Shown: piece by piece, positions 7,507 through 16,177 of the stretch | Layout: each line of letters begins with the position of its first letter | Numbering within the stretch: position 1 is the stretch's first letter | Source: Eubacteriales bacterium | GTDB lineage: Bacteria; Bacillota_A; Clostridia; Christensenellales; Aristaeellaceae | Assembly: GCA_029974035.1 (NCBI GenBank) | Contig: JARKQG010000135.1 | Location: 1 to 64,000 of the forward strand | Reading direction: 5' to 3' | Length of the DNA stretch: 64,000 nt | Program-made: the position numbers and the translations under genes | Notes under the pieces: model-generated | What the model was told of the DNA's origin: nothing | Seen by the model: the letters and a program-made list of their open reading frames with translations, nothing else | The model's database searches: none

Positions 7507-8451
7507 ATGACCACCAGAGTGACCGAGGCGCTGGGCATTGAAAAGCCGGTGCTTCAGGGCGGCATGGCCTGGGTAAGCGAGGCAAACCTTGCCGCGGCGG
7601 TGTCAAACGCGGGCGGGCTGGGCATCATCAGCGCCATGAACGCCCCCGCGGACTACCTGCGTCAGCAGATCCGCGCCTGCCGGGAAATGACGGAAAACCC
7701 CTTCGGCGTCAACATCATGCTGATGAGCCCCCACGCGGGGGAAGTCGCGAGGGTGGTGCTGGAGGAGAAGGTGCCCGTGGTCACCACCGGCGCAGGCCTT
7801 CCGGGAAAGTACATGAAGGACTGGGTTCCCGCCGGCATCCGGGTGGTGCCGGTGGTGCCCTCCGTCGCCATCGCCAGGCGCGTCGAGCGCGAGGGCGCCG
7901 CGGCGGTCATCGCGGAGGGCTGCGAGTCCGGCGGCCACGTGGGGGAGACCACCACGATGGCGCTGGTGCCCCAGGTGGCGCAGGCGGTGAGCATCCCCGT
8001 CATCGCGGCGGGCGGCATTGCCGACGGCCGCGGCTTTGCGGCGGCGTTCATGCTGGGCGCGGAGGGCGTGCAGATGGGGACCCGGTTTCTGTGTGCCAGC
8101 GAGTGCCGCATCCACGACGCCTACAAGCAGAAGGTGGTGGCGGCCAAGGACATCGACACCATGGTCACCGGAAAGCGGCTGGGCCACCCGGTGCGCGCCC
8201 TCAAAAACCTCTTTGCCGCGCGGCTGGGGCGCATGGAGTACGATTCCTCCATCTCCAACGAGGAGATCGAGGCCTTTGGCACCGGTTCGCTTCGCAAGGC
8301 CGCCGTTGAGGGCGATCTCGAACAGGGGTCCTTTATGGCCGGGCAGATCGCGGGCCTGGTCTGCGATATAAAGCCCGCCGCCCAGATCATCGACACCATC
8401 ATCGCGGAGGCGGAAAGACTCTTCGCGGAGGCGCCGAAATGGGCAAGATAG
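7507..8451 (+). CDS. fabK: Enoyl-ACP reductase II (FMN-dependent)
   Basis: The 314-residue TIM-barrel flavoprotein resembles nitronate monooxygenase and FabK. Features are QGGMAWVSEANLAAAVSNAG at the start, AEGCESGGHVGE and the phosphate-binding IAAGGIADGRGFAAAFMLGA with GVQMGTRF. FabK reduces enoyl-ACP with NAD(P)H through FMN and replaces FabI in many Firmicutes; enzymes of this class are insensitive to triclosan. No fabI is present in the operon. The ATG directly follows the acpP stop, with GAGGGG 9 bases upstream. Confidence 0.95.
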   Translation: MTTRVTEALGIEKPVLQGGMAWVSEANLAAAVSNAGGLGIISAMNAPADYLRQQIRACREMTENPFGVNIMLMSPHAGEVARVVLEEKVPVVTTGAGLPGKYMKDWVPAGIRVVPVVPSVAIARRVEREGAAAVIAEGCESGGHVGETTTMALVPQVAQAVSIPVIAAGGIADGRGFAAAFMLGAEGVQMGTRFLCASECRIHDAYKQKVVAAKDIDTMVTGKRLGHPVRALKNLFAARLGRMEYDSSISNEEIEAFGTGSLRKAAVEGDLEQGSFMAGQIAGLVCDIKPAAQIIDTIIAEAERLFAEAPKWAR

Positions 8452-9359
8452 CCTTTGTGTTTGCCGGTCAGGGCGCGCAGTCGCCCGGCATGGGCAGGGA
8501 CATCTACGAAAACGTGCCCGTGGCGCGGCCGGCGTTTGACCGCGCCGAAGCCCTCCGCCCAGGCACCCTCCGGCAGTGCTTCGAGGGCCCGGCGGAGGAA
8601 CTGACCCAGACCGTCAACGCGCAGCCCTGCCTTTTTCTGGTGGATTACGCCTGCGCGCTGGCCGCCCGGGAGATTACCGGACGGCCGGCGTTTGCGGCGG
8701 GTTTTTCGCTGGGTGAAATGGCCGCCGCCGCTTTTTCCGGACTGCTGGCCTTCGAAGAGGCGTTTCGCCTCGTCATCCGGCGTGCGGAGCTGATGCAGCG
8801 CGCCGCCGAGCAAAATCCCGGCGCGATGTTTGCCGTGGTGAAATTGGACGCCGGGCGGGTGACGGCCCTCTGCCGGGACATTCCGCAGGCGTACCCGGTC
8901 AACTTCAACGCCCCGGGGCAGACCGTGGTCGCCTGCGCGCTCAAAAGCGCCGAGGCGCTGCAAGCGGCGGCGCGCGCCGGGGGCGGCCGGGCGATCCGGC
9001 TGAACGTGTCCGGCGCGTTCCACTCGCCCTTCATGGCCGAGGCCGCGGCGGGCATGCGAAAAGTCCTTGAAGGCGTATCCTTCGGAAGGCCCGCCATGCC
9101 GCTCTACGCCAACCGCACCGCGCGGCCCTACGAGGCGGGCGCGGAGGCGGAGACCCTCGCCGGGCAGATTTCTTCGCCGGTCCGTTGGCAGGAGACGGTG
9201 GAGCACATGGTTTCGCAGGGCGCGGCGCGCTTTGTGGAGGTCGGCCCCGGGAACACCCTTTCCGGGCTGATCGGCAAGATCCATCCCGGCGCGGAGACCG
9301 CAAATGTCGGCGGCCTGGACGGGCTTGACGCCCTTAGGGGAGGTTTTCATGAAGGGTAA
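8439..9359 (+). CDS. fabD: Malonyl-CoA:ACP transacylase
   Basis: The 306-residue enzyme moves malonyl groups from CoA to ACP. It has the N-terminal FAGQGAQSPGMG, the nucleophile Ser90 in GFSLGEM and the catalytic His195 in GAFHSPFM. The start overlaps fabK by 13 bases, so translation is likely coupled. Length and motifs are normal. Confidence 0.96.
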   Translation: MGKIAFVFAGQGAQSPGMGRDIYENVPVARPAFDRAEALRPGTLRQCFEGPAEELTQTVNAQPCLFLVDYACALAAREITGRPAFAAGFSLGEMAAAAFSGLLAFEEAFRLVIRRAELMQRAAEQNPGAMFAVVKLDAGRVTALCRDIPQAYPVNFNAPGQTVVACALKSAEALQAAARAGGGRAIRLNVSGAFHSPFMAEAAAGMRKVLEGVSFGRPAMPLYANRTARPYEAGAEAETLAGQISSPVRWQETVEHMVSQGAARFVEVGPGNTLSGLIGKIHPGAETANVGGLDGLDALRGGFHEG

Positions 9360-10086
9360 GATTGCACTGATCACCGGTGGCACCCGCGGCATCGGCCGCG
9401 CGGTGGCGCTGAAGCTGGCTTCGCGGGGCGCGGACGTGGCCCTTTTTTACGCGGGCAACGGCCAGGCGGCGGCGGAGGCGGCGGCCCAGGCGCGCGCGCT
9501 GGGCGTTCGGGCGGAGGCGTATCTCTGCGATGTGTCCGATGGCCCGGCCGTCGCCCGCGCGGTGGCCCAGGCACGCGCCGAACTGGGGGCCTTTGACATC
9601 CTGGTCAACAACGCCGGCATCACGCGGGATGGCCTTTCCATGCGCATGCGCGAGGAGGACTTTCGCCGCGTGCTGGATGTCAACCTCACCGGCGCCTTTC
9701 TCATGGCAAAGGCGGTCATGCCGGATCTCATCAAAAAGCGCGCCGGGCGCATCATCAACATTGCGTCGGTCGCCGGCCTGATGGGCAACGCCGGGCAGGC
9801 CAACTACGCCGCCGCCAAGGCCGGCATGATCGGCCTCACCAAGACGCTGGCGCGGGAGCTGGCGCCCCGGGGCATCACGGTCAACGCGGTGGCACCGGGC
9901 TTTGTCCGCACCGAAATGACCGCCGCCATGAAGGAAGAGGCGCTTTCCCGGGCGCTTTTGGCCGTGCCGCTGAACCGCATCGGCGAGGCGGAGGAGATCG
10001 CGGAGGCGGTGGCCTTCCTCGCGGGCCGCGGGGCGGGCTACATCACCGGCGCGGTGCTTCAGGTCGACGGCGGCCTGTATATGTAG
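9349..10086 (+). CDS. fabG: 3-oxoacyl-ACP reductase
   Basis: This 245-residue short-chain dehydrogenase reduces beta-ketoacyl-ACP with NADPH. The cofactor motif is TGGTRGIG (residues 9-16), the NNAG strand is present, and the catalytic residues Ser140, Tyr153 and Lys157 are in place. The end GYITGAVLQVDGG is typical of FabG. GGAGG 5 bases before the ATG at 9349 defines the start, which overlaps the fabD end by 11 bases; a longer open frame begins upstream but lacks a site. Confidence 0.96.
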   Translation: MKGKIALITGGTRGIGRAVALKLASRGADVALFYAGNGQAAAEAAAQARALGVRAEAYLCDVSDGPAVARAVAQARAELGAFDILVNNAGITRDGLSMRMREEDFRRVLDVNLTGAFLMAKAVMPDLIKKRAGRIINIASVAGLMGNAGQANYAAAKAGMIGLTKTLARELAPRGITVNAVAPGFVRTEMTAAMKEEALSRALLAVPLNRIGEAEEIAEAVAFLAGRGAGYITGAVLQVDGGLYM

Positions 10087-10099
10087 GGAGGGGTTCATC

Positions 10100-11332
10100 G
10101 TGAACCGAGTGGTCATCACCGGCATGGGCGTCATATCGCCCGTCGGAAACGATTTGAATTCGTTTGGGGACAGCCTCTTTGCCGGAAAGAGCGGCATCGG
10201 GCCCATTACGCATTTTGACCCTACGGATTATAAATGCAAGGTTGCCGCCGAGGTGAGGGATTTTGCCCCGGAGGCTTTTGGCATTGACAGGGGAGAGGCC
10301 CGCCGTATGGACCGGTTCACCCAGTTCGCGGTGGCGGCCGCCGCCCAGGCGGCGGAAGACAGCGGCATTGTGGGCGCGGTGGCGCCGGAGCGGCTGGGCG
10401 TCTACGTGGGCAGCGGCATCGGCGGCATGCATACCTTCGTCGCCGAAACGGAAAAGCTCCTCACCCGCGGCCCCGGCCGCGTGTCACCGCTTTACATCCC
10501 AATGATGATCGCCAACATCGCGGCGGGCAATATTGCCATCCGGCTGAACGCCCAGGGGCCGTCGCTGCCGGTGGTCACTGCCTGTGCCACATCCACCAAC
10601 GCCATCGGCGAGGCCTTCCGCGCGATCCGGCACGGCTACGCCGACGCCATTCTGGCGGGCGGTTCAGAGGCCACCATCGAGCCGCTGGGCGTGGCGGGCT
10701 TTATCAGCTGCAAGGCGCTGGCCGAGACCGACGACCCGGAGCGCGCGTCGCTGCCCTTTGACGCGCGCCGCGGCGGCTTTGTGATGGGCGAGGGCGCCGG
10801 CGTGGTGGTGCTGGAATCCCTGGAGGGCGCCAAGGCCCGCGGCGCCAGGATCTACGGCGAAATTGTCGGATACGGCAATACCTGCGACGCCTACCACATT
10901 ACCGCGCCCCACCCCGAGGCGACGGGCGGCGCGCGGGCCATTGCCCAGGCGGTGGCCGAAGCCGGCGGCCTTGACGGGCAGGTGTACATCAACGCCCACG
11001 GCACCGGCACGCCGCTCAACGACAAGCTGGAGACGCTGGCCATCAAAAAGGCGCTGGGGGAGGACGCGGCGCGGCGCGCGCTGATCTCCTCCACCAAGTC
11101 CATGACCGGGCACATGCTGGGCGCCGCGGGCGCGGCGGAGCTGATCGCCTCCATTCTGGCGATCCGCGCATCCACCGTTCCGCCCACGATTCACCTGGAG
11201 GAGCCCGACCCCGAGTGCGATCTGGATTACGTTCCCAACGTCGCGCGGCGCGCGCCGATCGACATCGCGCTGTCCGTTTCCCTGGGTTTTGGCGGGCACA
11301 ACGGCGTGCTGGCCGTCAGGAGGTGCACATGA
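10100..11332 (+). CDS. fabF: Beta-ketoacyl-ACP synthase II
   Basis: The 410-residue thiolase-fold condensing enzyme elongates acyl-ACP. The Cys-His-His triad is visible: Cys162 in TACATSTNA, His300 in NAHGTGTPLND and His338 in MTGHMLGAAG. The start is a GTG with GGGAGGGG 6 bases upstream. The TGA stop overlaps the accB ATG. It is the only KAS I/II gene in the operon. Confidence 0.96.
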   Translation: MNRVVITGMGVISPVGNDLNSFGDSLFAGKSGIGPITHFDPTDYKCKVAAEVRDFAPEAFGIDRGEARRMDRFTQFAVAAAAQAAEDSGIVGAVAPERLGVYVGSGIGGMHTFVAETEKLLTRGPGRVSPLYIPMMIANIAAGNIAIRLNAQGPSLPVVTACATSTNAIGEAFRAIRHGYADAILAGGSEATIEPLGVAGFISCKALAETDDPERASLPFDARRGGFVMGEGAGVVVLESLEGAKARGARIYGEIVGYGNTCDAYHITAPHPEATGGARAIAQAVAEAGGLDGQVYINAHGTGTPLNDKLETLAIKKALGEDAARRALISSTKSMTGHMLGAAGAAELIASILAIRASTVPPTIHLEEPDPECDLDYVPNVARRAPIDIALSVSLGFGGHNGVLAVRRCT

Positions 11333-11763
11333 ACATCCGGCAGATTCGGGAACTGGCGCAGATCCTCCGGCAGAACAGCCTGAGCGCCATCGAGGTGACC
11401 GAGGGCGAAAACCACGTGCGGCTGGAGTGCTGCGCACCCGGCGCGGCGCCCGCGCCGGCGCAGCCGGCGGCCGACCCGGCGGCCGGGCCGGCGGAAAAGC
11501 CGCAGGATTCGGGCGTGGATTTCAACGACATCATCGAGGTGAAGTCGCCGCTGGTGGGCGTTTTCTACAGCGCGCCCGCACCGGACGCGGAGCCCTTTGT
11601 CAAGGTGGGCGACCGCGTGAAGAAGGGCGATGTGCTGTGCATCGTCGAGGCGATGAAGCTGATGAACGAAATCACCGCCACCCACGACGGCGAGGTGGTG
11701 GACGTGTGCATCCAGAACGGCTCCGTGGTCGAATTCGGCCAGACGCTGTTCAAGCTCTATTGA
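11329..11763 (+). CDS. accB: Biotin carboxyl carrier protein of acetyl-CoA carboxylase
   Basis: The 144-residue BCCP has an N-terminal helical part, an Ala/Pro-rich linker (about residues 35-60) and a C-terminal biotinyl domain with EAMKLMNEI, where Lys110 is the biotinylation site. It shuttles carboxybiotin between AccC and AccA/AccD. AGGAGG lies 6 bases before the ATG, which overlaps the fabF stop. The biotin ligase expected to modify it is encoded at 58081-58881. Confidence 0.96.
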   Translation: MNIRQIRELAQILRQNSLSAIEVTEGENHVRLECCAPGAAPAPAQPAADPAAGPAEKPQDSGVDFNDIIEVKSPLVGVFYSAPAPDAEPFVKVGDRVKKGDVLCIVEAMKLMNEITATHDGEVVDVCIQNGSVVEFGQTLFKLY

Positions 11764-11774
11764 GGTTTGATTGC

Positions 11775-12185
11775 ATGAATAGACAGGAAATCGAGGGCGT
11801 TCTCCCGCACCGCGGGCGCATGCTGCTGGTGGACGAGGCGGATCTGGACGAAACTGGCGCGGCCGTCGGGCGGTACCGGGTGCGCGGCGACGAGTGGTTT
11901 TTGGACGGCCACTTTCCGGGCAACCCCGTGGTGCCCGGGGTGGTGCTGTGCGAGCTGATCGCCCAGGCGTCGTGCCTTCTCTTTCGGGACGCCGCGGGCA
12001 CCGGCACGCCGATGTATGCCGGCATCGACAAGACCCGCTTTCGCCGCGCAGTGCGGCCGGGCGATCTGGTTGAAACCCGTTCGACCCTGATCCGCAGCAA
12101 GATGAACGTTTTTGTGGTGGCCGGCGAGGCCCGCGTGAGCGGGCAGGTCTGCGCCTCCGGCGAGTTCACCTTCATCATTGCCTGA
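11775..12185 (+). CDS. fabZ: 3-hydroxyacyl-ACP dehydratase
   Basis: This 136-residue hot-dog enzyme carries the FabZ signature FLDGHFPGNPVVPGV, with the catalytic His, followed by the Glu in VVLCELIAQ. It dehydrates 3-hydroxyacyl-ACP to trans-2-enoyl-ACP, the FabK substrate. GAGGTTTG lies upstream of the ATG at 11775. No isomerase (FabM) or FabA gene is in the operon, so how unsaturated fatty acids are made is not explained by this locus. Confidence 0.95.
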   Translation: MNRQEIEGVLPHRGRMLLVDEADLDETGAAVGRYRVRGDEWFLDGHFPGNPVVPGVVLCELIAQASCLLFRDAAGTGTPMYAGIDKTRFRRAVRPGDLVETRSTLIRSKMNVFVVAGEARVSGQVCASGEFTFIIA

Positions 12186-12239
12186 GCGCCCCGCAAGATA
12201 TCGCATTCCGAAGGGAATGTCCCCCAGGAGGCTGAATCC

Positions 12240-13571
12240 GTGTTTCCCAAAATTCTGATCGCGAACCGCGGCGAGATCGCGGTGCGCGTGATCCGCGCCT
12301 GCAAGGAGATGGGCATCCAGACGGTGGCCGTGTTCTCCGAGGCCGACCGCGACGCGCTGCACGTGTCGCTGGCGGACGAGAGCGTGTGCATCGGCCCGCC
12401 GCCCGCCCGGGAGAGCTATCTCAACATGGATCGGGTGCTGTCGGCGGCGCTGGTCACCGGCGCGCAGGCGATCCACCCCGGCTACGGGCTTCTGTCCGAA
12501 AACGCGGAATTTGCGCGGCGCTGCGGCGAGCAGCGCATCCAATTCATCGGCCCGTCGCCGGAGACCATCCGCCGCATGGGCGACAAGGACGAGGCCCGCC
12601 GCACCATGCGCGCGGCAGGGGTACCGGTGGTGCCCGGGTGTGATCTGCTTAAGAGCGCCGATCAGGCCCGCGCCGAGGCGGAGCGCGCGGGCCTTCCGGT
12701 GCTCATCAAGGCGCGCGCCGGCGGCGGCGGGCGCGGCATACGCCTCGTGGAACGGCGCGAGGATGTGGAGCGCGCGTTTCTCGCCGCTCGGGCCGAGGCA
12801 CGCACCGCCTTTGGCGATGACGGCGTGTACCTGGAAAAGTACCTGACGCGGGTCAAGCACGTCGAGGTGCAGGTGATGGGGGACCGGGAGGGCAACGTGG
12901 TGTGCCTGGGCGAGCGGGACTGTTCCGCCCAGCGCAAGCACCAGAAGCTGATCGAGGAGAGCCCCGCGCCCACCGTGTCACCGGGCCTTCGGGAGGAACT
13001 GTCCCGAGCGGCGGCGGCGGCGGCCCGCGCCGTCGGCTACGAGGGGCTGGGCACCGTCGAGTTTCTGCTCACCGGAGACGGAAAATTCTACTTCATGGAG
13101 ATGAACACGCGGCTTCAGGTGGAGCATCCGGTGACCGAAATGGTGTCCGGCGTCGATCTGGTCAAGTGGCAGATCCGCATCGCCGCGGGGGTGACCATGT
13201 CCTTTTCCCAGAGCGACGTGCGCATCCGCGGCCACGCCATCGAATGCCGCATCAACGCGGAAAACCCCGCGGAGAACTTCCGGCCCTGCTGCGGAAGAAT
13301 CGAGCTTTTGCACATCCCCGGCGGTCCGTGGGTGCGCTTTGACACGGCGCTCTACCAGGGCTATCAGATGCCGCCCTACTACGATTCGATGGTGGGCAAG
13401 CTCATCGTCCACGCCGCGACCCGGGCCGAGGCTGTCCGCAAGATGCGCGCGGCGCTGTGCGAGATGGTGATTGAGGGCATCGACCATACGGGGGAACTCC
13501 ATCAGGACCTTCTGGGCGAGGACGCCTTTTTGGACGGAAGCTACACCACATCCTTCCTGGAGGAACGATAA
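12240..13571 (+). CDS. accC: Biotin carboxylase subunit of acetyl-CoA carboxylase
   Basis: The 443-residue ATP-grasp enzyme carboxylates the biotin on BCCP. It begins FPKILIANRGEIAVRVIRA and has the glycine-rich ATP loop KARAGGGGRGIRLV. Also present are CSAQRKHQKLIEESPAP and the metal/bicarbonate region MEMNTRLQVEHPVTE. The start is GTG at 12240 with AGGAGG 9 bases before it. The 54-base gap to fabZ is the longest inside the acc part of the operon. Confidence 0.96.
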   Translation: MFPKILIANRGEIAVRVIRACKEMGIQTVAVFSEADRDALHVSLADESVCIGPPPARESYLNMDRVLSAALVTGAQAIHPGYGLLSENAEFARRCGEQRIQFIGPSPETIRRMGDKDEARRTMRAAGVPVVPGCDLLKSADQARAEAERAGLPVLIKARAGGGGRGIRLVERREDVERAFLAARAEARTAFGDDGVYLEKYLTRVKHVEVQVMGDREGNVVCLGERDCSAQRKHQKLIEESPAPTVSPGLREELSRAAAAAARAVGYEGLGTVEFLLTGDGKFYFMEMNTRLQVEHPVTEMVSGVDLVKWQIRIAAGVTMSFSQSDVRIRGHAIECRINAENPAENFRPCCGRIELLHIPGGPWVRFDTALYQGYQMPPYYDSMVGKLIVHAATRAEAVRKMRAALCEMVIEGIDHTGELHQDLLGEDAFLDGSYTTSFLEER

Positions 13572-14408
13572 ATGCTGCCCAAGTATCTTTTCGGCAAGCC
13601 CAAAAACGCGCTGGAGGGCGAGAGCCGGGTGCCCGAGGCGCTGACCGAATGCCCCGGCTGTAAGGCCCGCATCTCCGATGCGGACCTCGAGGAGAACCTT
13701 CACGTATGCCGCCGCTGCGGTGCGCACCTGCGCCTGGGGGCCAGAAAGCGCATCGCCATCACCGTGGACGCGGACAGCTTCCGGGAAACCGACCGGGACA
13801 TCACCTCGTCCAATCGGCTGAACTTTCCGGAGTACGACGATAAGCTCGAAAAGGCGCGGGCGATGAGCGGCGAAAATGAGGGCGTCGTGACCGGCACCGC
13901 CGCCATCGGCGGCATCCGCTGCGCCGTGTTTGCGATGGACCCCAACTTCATGATGGGCTCCATGGGCACGGCGCTGGGCGAGAAGGTGACGCGCCTTTTT
14001 GAACGGGCCGAGGCCGAGGGCCTGCCGGTGGTGGGCTTTACGCTCTCCGGCGGCGCGCGGGTGCAGGAGGGCATCCTGTCGCTGATGCAGATGGCCAAGA
14101 CAAGCGGCGCGGTGGAGCGGCACAGCCGCGCGGGCCTTCTCTACATCGCGGTGCTGACCGACCCGACCACCGGCGGCGTGGACGCCAGCTTTGCCACCCT
14201 GGGCGACATCCTGATTGCCGAGCCCAAGGCGCTGATCGGCTTTGCGGGTCCCCGCGTGATCGAGCAGACCATCCGTCAGAAGCTGCCTGCGGGCTTTCAG
14301 CGCGCGGAATTCCAGATGGAAAAGGGCTTTGTGGACATCATCTGCGACCGGCGGGCGCTTCGGGACCTGATCGGGCGCCTGCTGTCGCTGCATCAGGGGG
14401 TGGCCTGA
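13572..14408 (+). CDS. accD: Acetyl-CoA carboxylase, carboxyltransferase beta subunit
   Basis: The 278-residue protein has the N-terminal Cys4 zinc ribbon (Cys27, Cys30, Cys46, Cys49) and a crotonase-type carboxyltransferase domain with SGGARVQEGILSLMQMAK and GFAGPRVIEQTI. With AccA it transfers carboxyl from biotin to acetyl-CoA, forming malonyl-CoA. It starts directly after the accC stop and its TGA shares one base with the accA ATG. Confidence 0.96.
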   Translation: MLPKYLFGKPKNALEGESRVPEALTECPGCKARISDADLEENLHVCRRCGAHLRLGARKRIAITVDADSFRETDRDITSSNRLNFPEYDDKLEKARAMSGENEGVVTGTAAIGGIRCAVFAMDPNFMMGSMGTALGEKVTRLFERAEAEGLPVVGFTLSGGARVQEGILSLMQMAKTSGAVERHSRAGLLYIAVLTDPTTGGVDASFATLGDILIAEPKALIGFAGPRVIEQTIRQKLPAGFQRAEFQMEKGFVDIICDRRALRDLIGRLLSLHQGVA

Positions 14409-15184
14409 TGGACGCATACGGCCGCGTACAGGCGGCGCGGGCCAAGAACCGCCAGACCGCGACGGACTTCATCCGCGCGGTGTTCGACGATTTTGTGGAA
14501 CTGCACGGCGACCGCCGCTTCGCGGACGACCACGCCATCGTGGCGGGCATCGCCAGGCTCACCGGGCGGCCGGTCACGGTGATCGGCATTGAAAAGGGAC
14601 GGGACACCCAGGAGCGCGTCAAGCGCAACTTCGGTTCCGCCCACCCGGAGGGATACCACAAGGCCATTCGCCACTTCCGTCAGGCGGAGAAGTTTCGCAG
14701 GCCGGTGGTCTGTTTTGTGGATACCGCCGGGGCGTACTGCGGCATCGGCGCGGAGGAGCGCGGCCAGGGTCCGGCCATCGCCGAGAGCATTCGCACGCTG
14801 ATGGGGCTGGCGGTTCCGGTCGTTTCGGTGATCATCGGCGAGGGCGGCTCCGGCGGCGCGCTGGCGCTGGCCGCCGCCAACGAGGTGTGGATGCTGGAAA
14901 ACGCGGTGTACTCGGTGATTTCGCCGGAGGGTGCGGCCTCCATTATCTGGAAGGACGCCAAGCGCGTCCGGGAGGCCTCCGAATGCCTGAAGCTGACCGC
15001 CCGCGACCTAAAGCAGCTGGGCGTGATCGAGCGGGTGTTCGAGGAGGGCGATACCGCCCTGACCAACGAACGCCTGAAAGGCGCGCTGGCGGAAACCCTG
15101 ACCCATTACGCCGGGATGGATGCTTCGGCGCTGGTTGAGCAGCGATACCGGAAATTCAGAGCCATCGGAGGGCAGGCGCTATGA
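14408..15184 (+). CDS. accA: Acetyl-CoA carboxylase, carboxyltransferase alpha subunit
   Basis: This 258-residue crotonase-fold partner of AccD has DDFVELHGDRRFADD and GSAHPEGYHKAIRHFRQAEK near the N-terminus, then FVDTAGAYCGIGAEERGQ and GEGGSGGALALA. Length is that of Gram-positive AccA, without the longer C-terminal extension. It overlaps accD by one base and the next gene by four (ATGA), so all three are probably translationally coupled. Confidence 0.96.
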   Translation: MDAYGRVQAARAKNRQTATDFIRAVFDDFVELHGDRRFADDHAIVAGIARLTGRPVTVIGIEKGRDTQERVKRNFGSAHPEGYHKAIRHFRQAEKFRRPVVCFVDTAGAYCGIGAEERGQGPAIAESIRTLMGLAVPVVSVIIGEGGSGGALALAAANEVWMLENAVYSVISPEGAASIIWKDAKRVREASECLKLTARDLKQLGVIERVFEEGDTALTNERLKGALAETLTHYAGMDASALVEQRYRKFRAIGGQAL

Positions 15185-16020
15185 TCGCGATCGTGACCGA
15201 CAGTTCGGCCCACCTGTTTCGGGAGGAAGCGGAGGCGCTGGGCATTACGGTGGTGCCCATGAACTATTCGCTGGAGGGAAAGCAGCCCTTCCTGGAAAGC
15301 TATATGGATGAAAACGGCGATTATGAGCGCCTGGTGGAGTCAAACATCGAGCATTTGCGCACATCCCAGGCCGGCCTGGCGGCGTTTGCCGGCGTGTTTG
15401 CGGAGCTGATCGAATCCGGCGCGGACATTTTGTGCCTGACCATCTCCTCGCGCCTCAGCGGCACCTTCGGCAACGCCAGCATGGCCGCGCGGGAATTTCC
15501 CGCCGGGCGCATCCGGGTGGTGGATTCCCTGACCACCAGCGGCGGGCTCTACCAGATGTTGCTGGAGGGGCGCAGGCTGCTGAACGAGGGCAAATCGCTG
15601 GAGGAGACCGCCGATCACCTCAACGCGCTGCGCGCCCGTGTGCGAATCACCTTCACCGTGGACGACATCACGCCGCTTCGCAAGAGCGGCCGTCTGGGCG
15701 GGGTGCGCCTCTCGATTTCGACCATTCTGAACATCCGGCCGGTGCTCCGCTGCATTGATGGCTCCATCGTGGCTACGGGCGTCGTCCGCGGGCGGGGCGA
15801 GCAGCTCAAGACGCTGGTGGACAGCCTGCCCAAGACGCCCTGCGACTGCCTGGTGGAGGGCTTCCTCGCGAAGGAACAGATGGCGGCGCTCAAGGCCAGG
15901 GTGGAGGCCCGGGGGCACCGGGCGCAGGTGCGCCCCATCGGGCCGGTGCTGGGCATCCATCTGGGGCGCGGCTGCCTGGGCGTCAGCTGGATTGACCGCG
16001 CCGAAAGCTCCGGCGCCTGA
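15181..16020 (+). CDS. DegV-family fatty-acid binding protein (FakB-like)
   Basis: The 279-residue protein is a DegV/FakB-type lipid binder. It begins IAIVTDSSAHLF, has the acyl-carboxylate binding serine region LTISSRLSGTFGNA, the central VVDSLTTSGG, and the two-domain layout with RKSGRLGG. FakB proteins hold a fatty acid for phosphorylation by the kinase FakA. The start overlaps the accA stop (ATGA), so this gene is part of the fab/acc operon. That links exogenous or released fatty-acid handling to de novo synthesis; no fakA lies in the window. Confidence 0.88.
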   Translation: MIAIVTDSSAHLFREEAEALGITVVPMNYSLEGKQPFLESYMDENGDYERLVESNIEHLRTSQAGLAAFAGVFAELIESGADILCLTISSRLSGTFGNASMAAREFPAGRIRVVDSLTTSGGLYQMLLEGRRLLNEGKSLEETADHLNALRARVRITFTVDDITPLRKSGRLGGVRLSISTILNIRPVLRCIDGSIVATGVVRGRGEQLKTLVDSLPKTPCDCLVEGFLAKEQMAALKARVEARGHRAQVRPIGPVLGIHLGRGCLGVSWIDRAESSGA

Positions 16021-16041
16021 CGCGCGCGGCCCGTCTTTCAA

Positions 16042-16071
16042 CGCCCCTCCCGCAATCAAGCGGGAGGGGCG
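16042..16071 (+). terminator. Hairpin closing the fatty-acid operon
   Basis: Arms 16042-16053 and 16060-16071 form a perfect 12-bp GC-rich stem with a 6-base loop, 21 bases after the DegV stop. No T-tract follows, so it may be an L-shaped or processed 3' end rather than a classical intrinsic terminator. Confidence 0.6.
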
Positions 16072-16139
16072 CCGTGCTGAGTGCGTGGCGCCGCCCGGGT
16101 TAAAAACCGGATACACACCCCTTGCGGCGGTGTTTGGTA

Positions 16140-16168
16140 TTGCAATTCGACACCCCATCTGATAAAAT
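16140..16168 (+). promoter_or_regulatory. Promoter of the Rnf-like locus
   Basis: TTGCAA (16140-16145) and TAAAAT (16163-16168) are spaced by 17 bases. The -10 box ends only 9 bases before the ATG at 16178, which has no Shine-Dalgarno sequence. Transcription would start within a few bases of the codon, implying a leaderless or nearly leaderless mRNA, unless translation starts further in. Confidence 0.6.
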
Positions 16169-16177
16169 ATTACCGAT

